Source: Thermomonospora echinospora
Lineage (GTDB): Bacteria > Actinomycetota > Actinomycetes > Streptosporangiales > Streptosporangiaceae
Length of the DNA stretch: 64,000 nucleotides
Reading direction: 5' to 3'
Assembly (NCBI RefSeq): GCF_900108175.1
Contig: NZ_FNVO01000012.1
Coordinates: 184,923 to 248,922, forward strand
Shown: positions 1 to 8,528 of the stretch, piece by piece
Numbering within the stretch: the first letter of the stretch is position 1
Layout of the letters: each line of letters starts with the position of its first letter
Translations under genes and position numbers: made by a program
The notes under the pieces: model-generated
Seen by the model: only the letters and a program-made list of their open reading frames with translations
The model's database searches: none
What the model was told of the DNA's origin: nothing

Positions 1-1659
1 CCGGCGGACCACTCCGACCGCCGGGTCGTCGAGCGCCACGGCATCAGCTTCGTGTCCGGCGAGGAGGACGCCACCGGCCTGCTGGACGAGCTGCGCGCCC
101 ATCCGGCCTGGTCGGCCGGTGCCGAGGCCGAACAGGACATGGAGGCCACCCGGGTCGACGGCCGGCCGGGCGCGGGCACCCCGCCCAGCGTGCTGCTGGT
201 GGGCAGCCCGCACACCGGGCAACGCCGGCTGGCCCGGATGATCGCGCTGACCCTGGCCGAGGCCGGGATCGGCGACGGCGCGATCCGCACCGCCGACGCG
301 GCCGACGTGCGCGGCGCGCCCGCCGAGCGGCTGGCCGCGGTGCTGGAGCCGGGCGGCCCGACGCTGCTGTTCGAACGGCTGGACACCGCGATCCTGGAGG
401 CGGCCGACCCGGAGGCCATGGTCCGGGTGGTGCGGTCGGTGCGCACCCGGCCCGGCCGGACCACGCTGATCGCCACCTGCGAGCCGCGGCACTTCAAGCG
501 GCTGTCGCAGGACCATCCGAAGCTGGCCGAGACGTTCCGCGTCTACCGGCTGCCGGACCTGACCCGGACGCGGAACCGGATGACGCTGCTGCACCTGCTG
601 GCCGACGAGCGCCGGGTCACCCTCGGCGGGGACGCGCTGGCGGTCGCCGAGCAGGACCTCGAACGCCTGCGCGGCCCCGGCGACCTGGTCAACGCCCGGC
701 TGGTGGAGGCCTACCTGGACCAGGCGTGCCAGCGTCACCTGGACCGGGCCGGCGCCGCCCAGAACCGGCTGGTGCTGACGGCCCAGGACTTCTCCGGGGT
801 GGCCGAGGCGATCGAGCCCGCGCTGCGCCCGCCCGGCGACATCGACGGCTACCTGGCCCAGCTCGACGCCCTGATGGGACTGGAGGACGTCAAGGCGGCC
901 GTGGAGGAGCTGGTCGCCGACGCCGAGGTGGCGGCCGAGCGGGCCAGGCACGGTGTCGGCTCCGGCGGGCAGGGGCACCTGCTGTTCCTCGGCCCGCCCG
1001 GTAGCGGCAAGACCACCGTGGCCGGGCTGGTGGGCGGCGTCTACGCGGCGCTCGGGCTGCTGGACTCCGGCCATGTGGTGGCCTGCCGTCCCGTCCACCT
1101 GGCGGGCCGGGACGCGGTCGATACCGAGAACCGGGTCGCGGGCATGGTCGAGCAGGCGGCGGGCGGGGTGCTGCTGATCCAGGAGGCGTACCGGCTGGAC
1201 CGCTCTCCGCAGGTGGTGACCGAGCTGCTGCGGCAGCTCGACGAGCACCGGGACAGGCTGCTGATGATCTGCACCGGCCCGCCGGCCGAGATGGAGGGCT
1301 TCCTGGCCGGTAATCCCGCGTTCAAGTCCCGGTTCGGCCGGACGCTGGAGTTCGAGGGGCTTGACGACCGGCAGCTTGTCCGGCTCTTCCAGGGGTACGC
1401 CGAGCGTGACCTGTACCTGCTGGACGAGGAGCTGCGGGTGGAGTTGCTGGCGCGGTTCGGCCGGATGCGCGAGGATCCCTCGTTCGCCTACGCCCGTACG
1501 GCCCGCCAGATGTTCGAGCAGACCGTGGCCCGGCAGGCCGCCCGGCTGGCCGGGGCGGACGTCAACGCCGCCACCGTCGCCCGGCTGACAGCCCGCGACC
1601 TGCCCGAATCCGCGCTGGAGCAGATGCTCGGGAACTTCCACCCCGACCAACGGCACTGA
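1..1659 (+). CDS. CbxX/CfqX (EccA-like) AAA ATPase, 5' end outside window
   Basis: The frame is open from base 1 with no start required, so the gene begins upstream; the GTG at 52 is only the first internal candidate. Two AAA modules are visible. The first has a degenerate Walker A (GSPHTGQRRLA, about bases 209–241). The second has an intact Walker A (GPPGSGKTT, about bases 991–1017), then LLIQEAY, where CbxX proteins normally have I-D-E-A, and the NPAFKSRFGRT arginine-finger region typical of EccA/CbxX proteins. The Walker B aspartate is therefore replaced by glutamine, so ATP hydrolysis may be weak. Related proteins are cytosolic AAA+ remodelling factors, some serving type VII secretion, but the locus here is 16 kb from the secretion genes, so that link is inference. 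A hairpin follows the stop codon. Confidence 0.8.
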   Translation, partial: PADHSDRRVVERHGISFVSGEEDATGLLDELRAHPAWSAGAEAEQDMEATRVDGRPGAGTPPSVLLVGSPHTGQRRLARMIALTLAEAGIGDGAIRTADAADVRGAPAERLAAVLEPGGPTLLFERLDTAILEAADPEAMVRVVRSVRTRPGRTTLIATCEPRHFKRLSQDHPKLAETFRVYRLPDLTRTRNRMTLLHLLADERRVTLGGDALAVAEQDLERLRGPGDLVNARLVEAYLDQACQRHLDRAGAAQNRLVLTAQDFSGVAEAIEPALRPPGDIDGYLAQLDALMGLEDVKAAVEELVADAEVAAERARHGVGSGGQGHLLFLGPPGSGKTTVAGLVGGVYAALGLLDSGHVVACRPVHLAGRDAVDTENRVAGMVEQAAGGVLLIQEAYRLDRSPQVVTELLRQLDEHRDRLLMICTGPPAEMEGFLAGNPAFKSRFGRTLEFEGLDDRQLVRLFQGYAERDLYLLDEELRVELLARFGRMREDPSFAYARTARQMFEQTVARQAARLAGADVNAATVARLTARDLPESALEQMLGNFHPDQRH

Positions 1660-1715
1660 TCCCGCCGTTTCGGGATGACCCTCCCGGACCCCCGGGGACC
1701 GGTGTCCGGGGGAGG
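1659..1715 (+). terminator. Hairpins after the AAA gene
   Basis: ATCCCG (1659–1664) pairs with CGGGAT (1671–1676) across a six-base loop right at the stop codon. A second stem runs from CTCCCGGAC (1681) to GTCCGGGGGAG (ending 1715) with a small bulge. There is no T-run, as is common for actinobacterial terminators. Confidence 0.4.
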
Positions 1716-1855
1716 AGCCGGGTGGACCCGCAGCACCCCTCTCGCGGTGGGATGGACCCTTCTTAAGGGTGGCTACCGAATGGCCCTCTTGGGTCATGTG
1801 CCGCGCGGGGCGCGGCGCGTAGCCTCGGCTGTGGGTGTGGAGGAACGAACGGAGG

Positions 1856-1884
1856 CTGCCCCCCGCGTACGCGGGGATGATCCC
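1856..1884 (+). repeat. Single type I-E CRISPR-repeat-like hairpin
   Basis: A perfect inverted repeat CCCCGCGTACGCGGGG (1861–1876) is followed by ATGATCCC (1877–1884). This matches the 3' 24 bases of the usual type I-E repeat pattern. The first five bases (CTGCC) do not match GTGTT-type repeats. No second copy occurs 61 bases either side and no cas genes are in the window, so this is not an array. It lies just before the ribosome-binding site of the gene at 1900 and could instead be a 5'-UTR hairpin for that gene. Confidence 0.55.
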
Positions 1885-1899
1885 CTGGAGGTGGACGCG

Positions 1900-2082
1900 G
1901 TGCGCCAGCAGATCGACCTGCGCGTCCACGACCGTGTCGCGCTGGACGAGATCGAGCTCTACTCCGAGATCCTGAGCGCGGTGGCCTCGGCCGAGCGGCC
2001 GCTGACCACCGACGAGATCGACATGGTGCTCGGGGTTCGTCCTGAGGACGTGACCGGTCGTCGCGAGCTGACGCCACAGTAG
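1900..2082 (+). CDS. Small conserved-type acidic protein, 60 aa
   Basis: The start is GTG 1900, eight bases after GGAGG (1887–1891). Longer in-frame starts at 1831 and 1891 exist, but the 1831 version would translate the upstream hairpin into PRVRGDDP, the peptide typically produced by spurious translation of CRISPR repeats. The product (VRQQIDLRVHDRVALDEIELYSEIL...) is acidic and probably helical, ending in TTDEIDMVLGV and a short tail. I recognise no domain; it has the look of short actinobacterial proteins of unknown function. It stands alone, with a terminator 15 bases after the stop. Confidence 0.65.
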   Translation: MRQQIDLRVHDRVALDEIELYSEILSAVASAERPLTTDEIDMVLGVRPEDVTGRRELTPQ

Positions 2083-2096
2083 TAGTTCTTCCCGGT

Positions 2097-2136
2097 ACGG
2101 CCGGGGCGCGCCCCGCCGGGGACGCGCCCCGGCCGT
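2097..2136 (+). terminator. Strong hairpin terminator
   Basis: ACGGCCGGGGCGCG (2097–2110) pairs perfectly with CGCGCCCCGGCCGT (2123–2136) around a 12-base loop, and TTCG follows. It sits directly downstream of the 60-codon gene. Confidence 0.7.
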
Positions 2137-2505
2137 TTCGCATGTCCGCCTCGGGCACCTGGCCGGTTTGTTATGAATGTCACCGGTCCGGACGACCGCT
2201 CGGCGGCCACCGACGGCCCCGGCGGCACGTACCCCGGGCCGGTATCCGGACATCCGGCGGGGGCGGGCCGCGAAAGGCCCGATGTCGTGGGAAATCCCGG
2301 GGCGGCGATCGCCGGGCCGAGGGCATACGGCACCATGTGATGCCCGGAGGGCGTCCCACCTCCCGGCGTGTGCACAGCGTGATCTAGGGCAACCTGGAAG
2401 GTAAGGGGAGGGCGTCCACCTTCCGAAGAACAGGAGAAGGTTCTTTTTCGGGCTGGTAACGCCTACGATCCTCTGCGGATTGTTCCGGCACTTCAGGAGT
2501 ACGAC
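2137..2505. other. Non-coding gap and promoter region of the DUF47–pit operon
   Basis: I see no credible gene here. Near the operon, GGAAGGT (2396–2402) and ACCTTCC (2418–2424) form an inverted repeat that could bind a regulator. The phrase GCGTCC(C)ACCT occurs twice, near 2351 and 2412. A possible -10 TACGAT (2464–2469) lies 17 bases after a weak TTCTTT (2441–2446), giving a 5' leader of about 30 bases before the GTG at 2506. Confidence 0.35.
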
Positions 2506-3123
2506 GTGCGACTGCGTCTCACGCCGCGTGAGGACAGCTTCTACGACATGTTCGCCGACTCGGCGAACAACCTGGTCACGGCGGCCAGGCTGCTCGTGGA
2601 ACTCATCAGCGACGGCGCCGACCGGGAAGCCATCGCGGAGAAGATGCGCGCCTGCGAGCATGCGGGCGACGAGTGCACTCACGCGATCATGCACCGGTTG
2701 AACGAAACGTTCATCACCCCCTTCGACCGGGAGGACATCTACCGGCTGGCCTCCCGGATAGACGACGTGATGGACGAGATGGAGGAGGCCGCCGACCTGG
2801 TCGTGCTCTACAAGATCGAGCAGCTGCCCAAAGAGATCGTGCAGCAGGTCGAGATCCTGGAGCGGGCCGCCGAGCTGACCGCCGAGGCGATGCCCCGGCT
2901 GCGTTCGATGAAGGAGCTCAACGAGTACTGGATCGAGATCAACCGGCTGGAGAACCAGGGCGACCAGGTCTACCGCCGGCTGCTGGCCCAGCTGTTCGGT
3001 GGCGGCTACGACGCGCTGATGGTGATGAAGCTCAAGGAGGTCATCGACCGGCTGGAGGAGGCCGCCGACGCCTTCGAGCAGGTGGCCAACACCATCGAGA
3101 CCATCGCGGTCAAGGAATCATGA
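2506..3123 (+). CDS. DUF47 (PhoU-like) Pit accessory protein
   Basis: This 205-residue all-helical protein of the DUF47/PhoU-like family starts at GTG 2506 after AGGAG. It shows the PhoU-type acidic helices, for example ASRIDDVMDEMEEAADLV and EVIDRLEEAADAFEQVANTIE, which in PhoU proteins bind metal clusters. Family members are cytosolic and are usually encoded directly before a Pit transporter, where they are thought to modulate low-affinity phosphate uptake. That is the arrangement here, with pit 55 bases downstream and probably co-transcribed. It lacks a DNA-binding domain. Confidence 0.9.
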   Translation: MRLRLTPREDSFYDMFADSANNLVTAARLLVELISDGADREAIAEKMRACEHAGDECTHAIMHRLNETFITPFDREDIYRLASRIDDVMDEMEEAADLVVLYKIEQLPKEIVQQVEILERAAELTAEAMPRLRSMKELNEYWIEINRLENQGDQVYRRLLAQLFGGGYDALMVMKLKEVIDRLEEAADAFEQVANTIETIAVKES

Positions 3124-3178
3124 CGACGCGATGTCGGCGGACCGCGCGGTGCCGTCCGGTGCTCGTGGAGGAACGGCC

Positions 3179-4339
3179 GTGAGCGCGCCCGAGAAGGAGG
3201 ACCTGGTCCTGGCCAGGCCGGCCGATCCCAAGGTTCCTCCGCCGCTGAGCGAGCAGGCCGCCAGAGTGCCGGGCAAAGCGTGGCTGGGGCTGCTGGCCCT
3301 GATCCTGCTGGTCATCCTCGGCGGGGCGGTCGGGCTCCGCTCGGACGCGCAGACCGCGGTGCTGGTGCTGGTCATCGTGATCGCGCTGGGCTTCGACTAC
3401 ACCAACGGCTTCCACGACGCGGCCAACGCCATCGCCACCTCGGTGTCCACCCGGGCGCTGACCCCGCGCGCCGCGCTGCTGATGGCCGCGGTGATGAACC
3501 TGCTGGGCGCGCTGCTCGGGGTGGAGGTCGCCAAGACCGTCAGTGAGGTGATCACCCCGCCGACCGGACTGCACGGGCTGACCGTGGTGGCCGCCGGGGT
3601 GCTCGGCGCGATCACCTGGAACCTGATCACCTGGTACTTCGGGCTGCCCTCCTCGTCCTCGCACGCCCTGATCGGCGGCGTGGTGGGCGCGGGCCTGGCC
3701 TCGGCGTCCACGGTGAGCTGGGACAAGGTCGTCGACAAGGTGGCCATCCCGATGGTGGTCTCCCCGGTCGTCGGCTTCTGCCTGGCCTACCTGGTGATGG
3801 TGGCCCTGCTGTGGACCTTCCGCCGGGCCAGCCCGCGCAAGGTGGGCCGCCGGTTCCGCATCGCCCAGTCGCTGTCGGCGGCGTCGATGGCGCTGGGCCA
3901 CGGCCTGCAGGACGCGCAGAAGACGATGGGCATCATCGTGCTGGCGCTGGTCACCACCGGTCACTCCAACGGTGAGGGAGTGCCGCTGTGGGTGGTCTTC
4001 GCCTGCGCGAGCGTGCTGGCGGCCGGCACCTACGCGGGCGGCTGGCGCATCATGCGCACGCTGGGCCGCAAGGTGATCGAACTGGACCCGCCCAAGGGCT
4101 TCGCGGCCGAGGCGACCGCCTCCTCGATCCTGTACCTGGCCGCTTACGTCTGGCACGCTCCAATCTCCACCACCCACACGATCACGTCCTGCATCATGGG
4201 CGTCGGCGCCACCAAGCGGCTGTCGGCCGTGCGCTGGGGCGTGGCGGGCAACATCGTGATGGCCTGGGTGCTGACCATGCCGATGGCCGCCCTGGTGGCC
4301 GCAGTCGTCTACTGGATCGTCCACCTCTTCGGCGCCTGA
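3179..4339 (+). CDS. pit: Low-affinity inorganic phosphate transporter, PiT family
   Basis: A polytopic inner-membrane phosphate:cation symporter of 386 residues. The start is GTG 3179, with GGAGGA (3167–3172) six bases upstream; an in-frame ATG at 3131 has no comparable site. The two PiT signature repeats are visible: GFDYTNGFHDAANAIATSV near the N terminus and GHGLQDAQKTMGIIVLAL in the second half. About ten membrane segments are evident, with a basic cytoplasmic loop (RRASPRKVGRRFR) between the halves. It follows the DUF47 accessory gene and converges on the pst operon, so low- and high-affinity phosphate systems are neighbours. Confidence 0.93.
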   Translation: MSAPEKEDLVLARPADPKVPPPLSEQAARVPGKAWLGLLALILLVILGGAVGLRSDAQTAVLVLVIVIALGFDYTNGFHDAANAIATSVSTRALTPRAALLMAAVMNLLGALLGVEVAKTVSEVITPPTGLHGLTVVAAGVLGAITWNLITWYFGLPSSSSHALIGGVVGAGLASASTVSWDKVVDKVAIPMVVSPVVGFCLAYLVMVALLWTFRRASPRKVGRRFRIAQSLSAASMALGHGLQDAQKTMGIIVLALVTTGHSNGEGVPLWVVFACASVLAAGTYAGGWRIMRTLGRKVIELDPPKGFAAEATASSILYLAAYVWHAPISTTHTITSCIMGVGATKRLSAVRWGVAGNIVMAWVLTMPMAALVAAVVYWIVHLFGA

Positions 4340-4406
4340 GCGTGCTCATGACCGCGGCTCCGCCGTGACGGAGCGCGGGCCCGCCGGCGAGGTCTCTGGG
4401 ACCGAG

Positions 4407-4434
4407 GACCGCAAAGCCCCGGGGCTTTGCGGTC
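4407..4434. terminator. 28-bp loopless palindrome between pit and pstB
   Basis: GACCGCAAAGCCCC (4407–4420) is followed immediately by its exact reverse complement. It lies between two convergent genes and can act in either direction as an RNA hairpin. Confidence 0.55.
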
Positions 4435-4466
4435 TCCGACAGGGTCGTTCGCCCACGGTCGTGTGA

Positions 4467-4507
4467 GGGGCGGGGCGCACCGCACTCGGTGCGGTGCGCC
4501 CCGCCCC
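4467..4507. terminator. 19-bp perfect stem, bidirectional terminator
   Basis: GGGGCGGGGCGCACCGCAC (4467–4485) pairs with 4489–4507 around a three-base loop, followed by TTT on the + strand. It separates pit (rightward) from pstB (leftward), 17 bases after the pstB stop. Confidence 0.8.
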
Positions 4508-4524
4508 TTTCGCATCAGCCGAGG

Positions 4525-5301
4525 TCAGCCGAAGCGGCCGGTGATGTAGTCCTCGGTGGCCTTCTCCGACGGGTTGGTGAAGATCTTGCTGGTGTCGTCG
4601 ATCTCGATCAGCTTGCCGGGCTTGCCGGTGCCGGCGATGTTGAAGAACGCGGTGCGGTCGCTGACCCGGGCGGCCTGCTGCATGTTGTGGGTCACGATCA
4701 CGATGGTGTACTGGCTCTTCAGCTCCGCGATCAGGTCCTCGATGGCCAGTGTGGAGATCGGGTCCAGCGCCGAGCAGGGCTCGTCCATCAGCAGCACCTG
4801 CGGCTGCACCGCGATGGCGCGGGCGATGCACAGCCGCTGCTGCTGACCGCCCGACAGGCCGGCGCCCGGCCGGCTCAGCCGGTCCTTGACCTCGTTCCAC
4901 AGGTTGGCGCCCTTGAGTGAGCGCTCGACGATCTCGTCGAGCTGGGACTTGCGGCGCACCCCGTTGAGCTTCAGCCCGGCGGCCACGTTGTCGTAGATCG
5001 ACATGGTGGGGAACGGGTTGGGCCGCTGGAACACCATGCCGACCACCCGCCGCACCGCGACCGGGTCGACGTCCGACCCGTACAGGTCCTCGTCGTCGAG
5101 CATCACCTTGCCCTCGACGCGGGCGCCCGGGATCACCTCGTGCATCCGGTTGAGGGTGCGCAGGAACGTGGACTTTCCGCAGCCCGACGGGCCGATGAAC
5201 GCGGTGACGGAACGCGGCTCGACCGTCATCGAGATGTCCTCGATGGCGTGGACCGCACCGTAGTAGGCGTGCAGCCCGGAGATTTCGATGCGCTTGGCCA
5301 T
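4525..5301 (-). CDS. pstB: Phosphate ABC transporter ATP-binding protein PstB
   Basis: A 258-residue ABC ATPase that energises high-affinity phosphate import. Walker A is GPSGCGKST (37–45), the Q-loop is [16 protein letters not shown], the signature is LSGGQQQR, Walker B is [12 protein letters not shown], and the switch His is in [11 protein letters not shown]. The PNPFPMS-type stretch after the Q-loop is characteristic of PstB. ATG 5301 follows TAGGAG with eight bases between. It is the last gene of pstS-C-A-B, ten bases after pstA. Length is normal for the family. Confidence 0.97.
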   Translation of the reverse strand: MAKRIEISGLHAYYGAVHAIEDISMTVEPRSVTAFIGPSGCGKSTFLRTLNRMHEVIPGARVEGKVMLDDEDLYGSDVDPVAVRRVVGMVFQRPNPFPTMSIYDNVAAGLKLNGVRRKSQLDEIVERSLKGANLWNEVKDRLSRPGAGLSGGQQQRLCIARAIAVQPQVLLMDEPCSALDPISTLAIEDLIAELKSQYTIVIVTHNMQQAARVSDRTAFFNIAGTGKPGKLIEIDDTSKIFTNPSEKATEDYITGRFG

Positions 5302-5311
5302 GGGGCGGCTC

Positions 5312-6211
5312 CTAACGGGACACGGGCTTGCGCAGCCGGGCGAGCAGCCGCGCGCCCAGGTTGAGCAGCATGATGATCAGGATCAGGGTGAGCGCGGCGG
5401 CCCAGGCCCGCTCGATCGCCTGCGGGTTGGGGTCACCGGCCTGGTACCAGATGAAGGTCGGCAGCGAGCCCTGTGGTCCCTCGAAGGGGTTGGAGTTGAT
5501 CGCGTCGGTGATGAAGACCAGCAGCAGCAGCGGGGCGGTCTCGCCCATCACCCGGGCCACCGCCAGCATCACGCCGGTGACGATGCCGGTCAGCGCGGTG
5601 GGCAGCACCACGAAGCAGATGGTGCGCCAGCGCGGCACGCCCAGCGCGTACGACGCCTCGCGCAGGTCGTTCGGGACCAGCTTGAGCATCTCCTCGGTGG
5701 CCCGCACCACCGTCGGCATCATCAGGATGGCCAGCGCCAGCGCCCCGGCGAAGCCGGAGTACTCAAAGCCCAGCGCCAGCAGCCAGAAGGCCAGGATGAA
5801 CAGGCCCGCGACGATGGACGGGATGCCGGTCATGACGTCCACGAAGAACGTGATGACCCGGGCCAGCCGGCTGTTGCCGCCGTACTCCACCAGGTAGACG
5901 CCGGTCAGGATGCCCAGCGGCACCGCCATCACGGCGGTCAGCCCGACCTGTTGCAGCGTTCCCACGATCGCGTGGTTGGCGCCGCCGCCCTCGTCGCTGC
6001 TGGACAGCCCGTTCATGGAGAACGTCAGGAAGTCCAGGTCCAGTCGTTCCATGCCGCGGGTGACGACCATCCACAGCACCGACACCAGCGGGATGATCGC
6101 GATGACGAACGCCGCGTAGACCAGGCTCTGCACGGTGCGGTCGGCCATCCTGCGCCGAGCCGAGACCCTCGGCAGGCTCTTCAGCTCGAGTTCGGCGCCT
6201 TTGACGCTCAC
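5312..6211 (-). CDS. pstA: Phosphate ABC transporter permease PstA
   Basis: A 299-residue membrane subunit with six predicted helices and the ABC permease EAA-type loop ([25 protein letters not shown]). The start is GTG 6211, which overlaps the pstC stop by four bases (GTGA), giving translational coupling. Longer upstream extensions only read through pstC in another frame. It forms the transmembrane channel with PstC. The end [13 protein letters not shown]...[23 protein letters not shown] is typical of PstA. Confidence 0.95.
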   Translation of the reverse strand: MSVKGAELELKSLPRVSARRRMADRTVQSLVYAAFVIAIIPLVSVLWMVVTRGMERLDLDFLTFSMNGLSSSDEGGGANHAIVGTLQQVGLTAVMAVPLGILTGVYLVEYGGNSRLARVITFFVDVMTGIPSIVAGLFILAFWLLALGFEYSGFAGALALAILMMPTVVRATEEMLKLVPNDLREASYALGVPRWRTICFVVLPTALTGIVTGVMLAVARVMGETAPLLLLVFITDAINSNPFEGPQGSLPTFIWYQAGDPNPQAIERAWAAALTLILIIMLLNLGARLLARLRKPVSR

Positions 6212-7194
6212 ACGAACTCCTTCCGCCGGGCCACGATCGCGCGGGCGCCCATGTTGACGATCAGGGTGATGACGAACAGCACCAGACCGGAGGCGATCAG
6301 CGCCCCCCGCCCGGTCTCGCCGGCCTCGGCGAAGCTGTTGGCGATGTTGGCGGCGATGGTGTTGCCGCCGTCCTTGAGGATGTGGATGCTGATCCCGCTG
6401 GCGGTGGACAGCACCATGGCCACCGCGATGGTCTCGCCCAGCGCCCGGCCCAGCCCGAGCATCGCGGCGCTGATCATGCCGGAGCGGCCGAACGGCAGCA
6501 CCGCCATCCGGATCGTCTCCCAGCGGGTGGCGCCCAGTGCCAGCGCGGCCTCCACGTTGGCCGTCGGAACCTGCAGGAACACCTCGCGGGTGATGGACGA
6601 GATGATCGGCAGGATCATGATCGCCAGAATCACCGAGGCGGTCAGCAGCGAGCGGCCGCCCACGCTGTCCCCGCCGAACAGCGGGATCCAGCTGAAGTAG
6701 TCGTTGAGGAAGCGGCCGACGTCGTCCATCTTGGTGCCGAAGTAGTGCAGGCCCCACAGCCCGTACACGATGCTCGGCACCGCGGCCAGCAGGTCCACCA
6801 GGTAGCCGAGCCCGGACGCCAGCCGGCGGGGCGCGTAGAAGGAGATGAACAACGCGATCCCGATCGCCACCGGGGTGGCCATCAGCAGCGCCAGGAACGA
6901 CGACATCAGCGTGCCGAAGGCCAGTTGCGCGATGCCGAACACCGGCGGGGTGGCGTTGGGGTTCCACTCCTGTTCTGTCAGGAAGTTGGCCTCATTGGCC
7001 CGCAGGGCGGGGACCGCCCGCCAGATCAGGAACACCGCGATCGCGGCCATGATGGCCAGCAGCACGACGCCGGAACCCCGGGCGGAGTGTGCGAAGATCT
7101 GGTCACCCAGGCGGCCGGTGCTCATCCGGCGGCCACCGGCCCGGCCGTTGCCCGCTGTGTCGGTCCGCTGGCCGACGTCGATCTCGCTGGTCAC
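6208..7194 (-). CDS. pstC: Phosphate ABC transporter permease PstC
   Basis: A 328-residue inner-membrane subunit. A roughly 40-residue polar N-terminal arm, normal in actinobacterial PstC, precedes helix one (SGVVLLAIMAAIAVFLIW). The permease loop is ALALGATRWETIRMAVLPFGRSGMI, and the SIVYGLWGLHYF segment is typical of PstC. It pairs with PstA; the genes overlap by four bases. A 98-base spacer containing a hairpin separates it from pstS. Confidence 0.96.
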   Translation of the reverse strand: MTSEIDVGQRTDTAGNGRAGGRRMSTGRLGDQIFAHSARGSGVVLLAIMAAIAVFLIWRAVPALRANEANFLTEQEWNPNATPPVFGIAQLAFGTLMSSFLALLMATPVAIGIALFISFYAPRRLASGLGYLVDLLAAVPSIVYGLWGLHYFGTKMDDVGRFLNDYFSWIPLFGGDSVGGRSLLTASVILAIMILPIISSITREVFLQVPTANVEAALALGATRWETIRMAVLPFGRSGMISAAMLGLGRALGETIAVAMVLSTASGISIHILKDGGNTIAANIANSFAEAGETGRGALIASGLVLFVITLIVNMGARAIVARRKEFV

Positions 7195-7237
7195 GGAACT
7201 GTCTCCTTCTCGGTTACCGGGTGCCGAACCCGCGGCG

Positions 7238-7268
7238 GCCCCGCTACCGAGATCACCGGTGGCGGGGC
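7238..7268 (-). promoter_or_regulatory. Intercistronic hairpin between pstS and pstC
   Basis: GCCCCGCTACCG (7238–7249) pairs with CGGTGGCGGGGC (7257–7268), one G·U pair, around a seven-base loop. Placed after pstS and before pstCAB, it could protect the pstS transcript or partly terminate it, giving more binding protein than membrane subunits. That role is inference. Confidence 0.5.
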
Positions 7269-7292
7269 TGCGGAACGGGTGGTCGTCGTCCG

Positions 7293-8399
7293 TCAGGACA
7301 ACGCCTCGATGGACGCGCGGACCTTGGTGGCCAGGCCGTCGGACAGCGGCGCGTAACCGGCCTCGGTCAGCACCTTCTGGCCGTCCTCGCTGGCGGTGTA
7401 CTTCAGGAAGGCCTTGACGAACTGGGCCTGGTCGGCGGGCAGGCCCTTGGAGCAGACGACCTCGTAGGTGACCAGGAAGATCGGGTAGGCCCCGGCCGTC
7501 TTGGTGTTGTAGTCCAGCTCCATCGCCAGGTCGTTGCCCTGGCCGACGATCTTGGCCCCGTCCAGCGCGCTGCCCACGCTCTGCTCGGAGACCTCCACGA
7601 ACTCACCCGCACCGTTGGCGATCTTGGCGGTCTGCAGGCTGTTCTTGGTGGCGAAGGACATCTCGACGTAGGAAATGCCGCCCTGGGTCTGCTTGAGGAC
7701 GGTCACCACACCGTCGGACTTGGGCGCGCCCTGGCCGCCGGCCTCGGTCGGCCACTTCTTCTCGGCCTCCCACTTCCACACGTCCCCGGCGACGTTACCG
7801 AGGTAGTCGGTGAAGTTCTCGGTGGTGCCCGACTCGTCGGCCCGGTGGATCGGCTTGATGTCGTTGTCGGGCAGCTGGGCGTCCGGGTTGTCCTTGGCGA
7901 TCGCCGGGTCGTTCCACTTCTTGATCTTGCCGGCGAAGATCGACGCCAGCGTCTCCGGCTTGAGCTGCAGGCCGTCCACGCCCTGCAGGTTGTAGATCAC
8001 CGCGACCGGGCCGACCACCATGGGAAGGTTCCAAGCGGGGTTGCCCTGGCAACGCTGCTGCGCCTTGGGGGCCTCCTCGGCATCCAGCGCCGAGTCCGAA
8101 CCGGCAAAGGACACCTGGCCGGCCAGGAACGCCTGAATGCCGGCCCCCGAGCCGGCCGGGTTGTAGTTGAGGGTGGCGCCCGCGCACTGCTGGGCGTAGA
8201 TCTTCTTCCACTCCTCAATGGCGTTCTTCTGGGAACTGGCGCCGGCGGCGTTCACCGTGCCCTTGACGCAGTCGACCTTGCCGGTCGGCGCGTTGGAGGC
8301 GTCGGTGCCCGCGTTGTTGTCGGAGCCACACGCGGACAGCGCCAGCGCGCCCGCAACGACCACACCACCGAGGGCAGCGAGTCGAGAGCCGTTCTTCAC
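7293..8399 (-). CDS. pstS: Phosphate-binding lipoprotein PstS
   Basis: A 368-residue periplasmic-type phosphate-binding protein anchored as a lipoprotein. The start is GTG 8399 with AGGAG eight bases upstream. The signal MKNGSRLAALGGVVVAGALALSAC ends in the lipobox LSAC, and Cys24 would be lipidated. Family hallmarks include the GAGSSQKNAIEEWKK-like opening, NYNPAGSGAGIQAF, FAGSDSAL, and HRADESGTTENF (phosphate contacts). A PHO box lies about 110 bases upstream, so it is probably PhoR-PhoP controlled. It is the first gene of the pst operon. Confidence 0.96.
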   Translation of the reverse strand: MKNGSRLAALGGVVVAGALALSACGSDNNAGTDASNAPTGKVDCVKGTVNAAGASSQKNAIEEWKKIYAQQCAGATLNYNPAGSGAGIQAFLAGQVSFAGSDSALDAEEAPKAQQRCQGNPAWNLPMVVGPVAVIYNLQGVDGLQLKPETLASIFAGKIKKWNDPAIAKDNPDAQLPDNDIKPIHRADESGTTENFTDYLGNVAGDVWKWEAEKKWPTEAGGQGAPKSDGVVTVLKQTQGGISYVEMSFATKNSLQTAKIANGAGEFVEVSEQSVGSALDGAKIVGQGNDLAMELDYNTKTAGAYPIFLVTYEVVCSKGLPADQAQFVKAFLKYTASEDGQKVLTEAGYAPLSDGLATKVRASIEALS

Positions 8400-8491
8400 C
8401 GGGGGTTCTCCTCTTAGTCGTCGTGCGGTGCATCCCCGTTGTCGTTGCAGGCATGGGGTCACCGTCGCAGGCGACGCTAAGCAGGTCAGGT

Positions 8492-8528
8492 GTATAGCCA
8501 CCCTGATCCAGATGAACGACGAGTGAAC
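8492..8528 (-). promoter_or_regulatory. PHO box and -10 of the pst operon
   Basis: Read on the - strand, two 11-base direct repeats occur in tandem: GTTCACTCGTC (8528–8518) and GTTCATCTGGA (8517–8507). This matches the PhoP-binding PHO box of Streptomyces (GTTCACC-type units, period 11). A -10-like CTATAC (8497–8492) follows at about the distance seen in PhoP-activated promoters. The leader to the pstS start is roughly 85–90 bases. Confidence 0.8.

Noticed and set aside
1856..1884. CRISPR array
   Set aside because: Only one repeat-like unit; no copy at the usual 61-base period and no cas genes in the window.
2142..2404. Two overlapping small + strand frames
   Set aside because: Arg/Gly/Pro-rich products without ribosome-binding sites or family resemblance, in a promoter region.
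3110..4324. 404-codon frame on the - strand across pit
   Set aside because: It is the complement of a clear PiT gene; the product is His/Gln/Arg-rich without a domain, as expected from antisense reading of high-GC codons.
5288..6700. Long + strand frame opposite pstA/pstC
   Set aside because: Spans two genuine permease genes on the other strand and has no recognisable features.
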